From DASTQL01 sp035761805 (GTDB lineage Bacteria; Actinomycetota; Actinomycetes; Jiangellales; Jiangellaceae): a DNA stretch of 24,204 nucleotides. The position numbers were made by a program, and so were the translations under genes. The stretch is from NCBI GenBank assembly GCA_035761805.1, contig DASTQL010000037.1:1-24204 (forward strand), in the 5' to 3' direction. This document shows positions 23,450 through 24,204 of this stretch, piece after piece. Numbering within the stretch: position 1 is the stretch's first letter; each line of letters starts with the position of its first letter. The notes below the pieces were generated by a model, which worked only from the letters and a program-made list of their open reading frames with translations, made no database searches and was not told the origin of the DNA.

Positions 23450-23455
23450 CAGACT
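23450..23455 (+). promoter_or_regulatory. Candidate -10 box for leaderless dapB
   Basis: CAGACT is followed by exactly 6 nt and the GTG of dapB, and no Shine-Dalgarno is seen. It lies in the 33-base gap after the SGNH lipoprotein gene. Confidence 0.48.
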
Positions 23456-23461
23456 CGGGGC

Positions 23462-24204
23462 GTGACGACGCGGGTGGGGGTGGTGGGGGCCTCGGGACGG
23501 ATGGGGTCGCAGGCCTGCCGCGCGATCGAGGAGGCACCCGACCTCCAGCTGGTCGCCGCGGTGGGCCGGGGCGACCCCCTGGAGCGGCTGGTCGAGGCGG
23601 GCGCGCAGGTGGCCGTGGAGCTCACCCGGCCCGACGCCGTGATGGGAAACCTGCGGTGGTGCGTCGAGCACGGGGTGCACGCCGTGGTCGGCACCAGCGG
23701 ATTCACCTCCGAACGCCTCGACGAGGTGCGACGGTGGCTCGGCCAGTCACCGGACGTGGGCGTCGTCGTCGTGCCCAACTTCTCCGTGGGTGCCGTCCTG
23801 ATGATGCGCTTCGCCGAGCAGGCGGCGCGCTTCTACGAGTCCGTCGAGATCGTCGAGCTGCACCACGCCGGCAAGGCGGACGCTCCCTCGGGCACCGCCC
23901 TGCGGACGGCCGAGCGCGTGGCGGCCACTCGTGCCCGGGCCGGATCGGGCCCTGCCCCGGACGCCACCACCGACGACCCGTACGGGGCCCGCGGGGCCTC
24001 GATCGACGGGGTCCACGTCCATGCGGTGCGCCTGCCCGGCCTCGTCGCGCACCAGGAGGTCCTCCTGGGATCGGTCGGGGAGCTCCTCACGCTCCGCCAC
24101 GACTCCTTCGACCGCACCTCCTTCATGCCCGGACTCCTGCTCGCGGTCCGCGAGGTCCCGGCGCGACCGGGGCTGACCGTGGGTCTCGAGCACCTCCTCG
24201 ACCT
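23462..24204 (+). CDS. dapB: 4-hydroxy-tetrahydrodipicolinate reductase (3'-truncated by window end)
   Basis: The reductase of the diaminopimelate/lysine pathway, using NAD(P)H to reduce the dehydrated product of DapA in the cytoplasm. 247 complete codons are present with no stop. The N-terminal Rossmann motif is VGVVGASGRMG (GASGRMG at 9-15), followed by VVGTSGFTSERL and VVVPNFSVGAVLMM. The catalytic/substrate loop is ELHHAGKADAPSGTALRTAE (H134, H135, K138). Late family segments SIDGVHVHAVRLPGLVAHQEVLLG and GLTVGLEHLLD are also present. Family proteins usually end only a residue or two after this last segment, so almost nothing is missing. GTG 23462 is the start because homology begins there and a -10-like hexamer is 6 nt upstream. 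Confidence 0.96.
   Translation, partial: MTTRVGVVGASGRMGSQACRAIEEAPDLQLVAAVGRGDPLERLVEAGAQVAVELTRPDAVMGNLRWCVEHGVHAVVGTSGFTSERLDEVRRWLGQSPDVGVVVVPNFSVGAVLMMRFAEQAARFYESVEIVELHHAGKADAPSGTALRTAERVAATRARAGSGPAPDATTDDPYGARGASIDGVHVHAVRLPGLVAHQEVLLGSVGELLTLRHDSFDRTSFMPGLLLAVREVPARPGLTVGLEHLLD

Noticed and set aside
1..24204. tRNA, rRNA, CRISPR array, insertion sequence or prophage
   Set aside because: No cloverleaf-like sequence, regular repeat-spacer pattern, transposase, integrase or terminal inverted repeats were seen in reading through both strands.

Overview
This window is a very GC-rich, densely packed stretch of an actinobacterial (Actinomycetota) chromosome. The evidence is the almost invariable G/C at third codon positions, the frequent GTG starts, several starts that look leaderless, a DUF222/HNH (13E12-type) gene, and the conserved actinobacterial translation/RNA block proS ... 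rimP-nusA-rnpM-infB-DUF503-rbfA-truB-ribF ... rpsO-pnp-M16 peptidase ... dapB. I cannot fix the genus from sequence alone.

Layout. (1) 2-1372: a DUF222/HNH endonuclease-like gene, truncated by the window start and broken by frameshifts. (2) 1418-2605: a CapA-type metallophosphatase-like lipoprotein. (3) 2654-4447: proS. (4) 4479-8931: a promoter, a potentially structured 5' leader, and a tightly overlapping coxS-coxL-coxM-coxG operon. It encodes a form II-type (AYRGAGR) molybdenum hydroxylase of the CO dehydrogenase family plus a membrane-anchored CoxG. (5) 8936-9897, minus strand: two small overlapping genes, a DUF4439 ferritin-like protein and a Tat-type lipoprotein, convergent with cox and divergent from rimP. 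(6) 9924-17417: the transcription/translation block rimP, nusA, rnpM, infB, DUF503, rbfA, truB and the FAD synthase gene ribF. (7) 17432-18454: an aldo/keto reductase. (8) 18596-22637: rpsO, pnp and an M16 zinc peptidase. (9) 22640-23428: an SGNH-hydrolase lipoprotein. (10) 23462 to the end: dapB, lacking only its last few codons.

Most of the window is housekeeping. The accessory parts are the broken HNH gene, the cox operon inserted between proS and the rimP block, the AKR between ribF and rpsO, and the SGNH lipoprotein between the M16 gene and dapB. RibF makes FAD, which CoxM would bind; otherwise the cox enzyme is functionally separate from the translation genes.

The best candidates for undescribed biology are non-coding. 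The 5' leader of the cox operon can fold as a compact three-way junction followed by a hairpin covering the coxS ribosome-binding site. The rnpM-infB gap holds a nine-codon ORF followed directly by a hairpin before the infB ribosome-binding site. The rimP and rpsO leaders and the rpsO-pnp spacer also contain hairpins. Several genes (capA-like, Tat lipoprotein, rnpM, dapB) begin with GTG 5-6 nt after a -10-like hexamer, which points to leaderless transcripts. All folds were found by eye in GC-rich DNA and need covariation support. No tRNA, rRNA, CRISPR array or insertion sequence was seen, and no gene-free stretch exceeds 200 bases.
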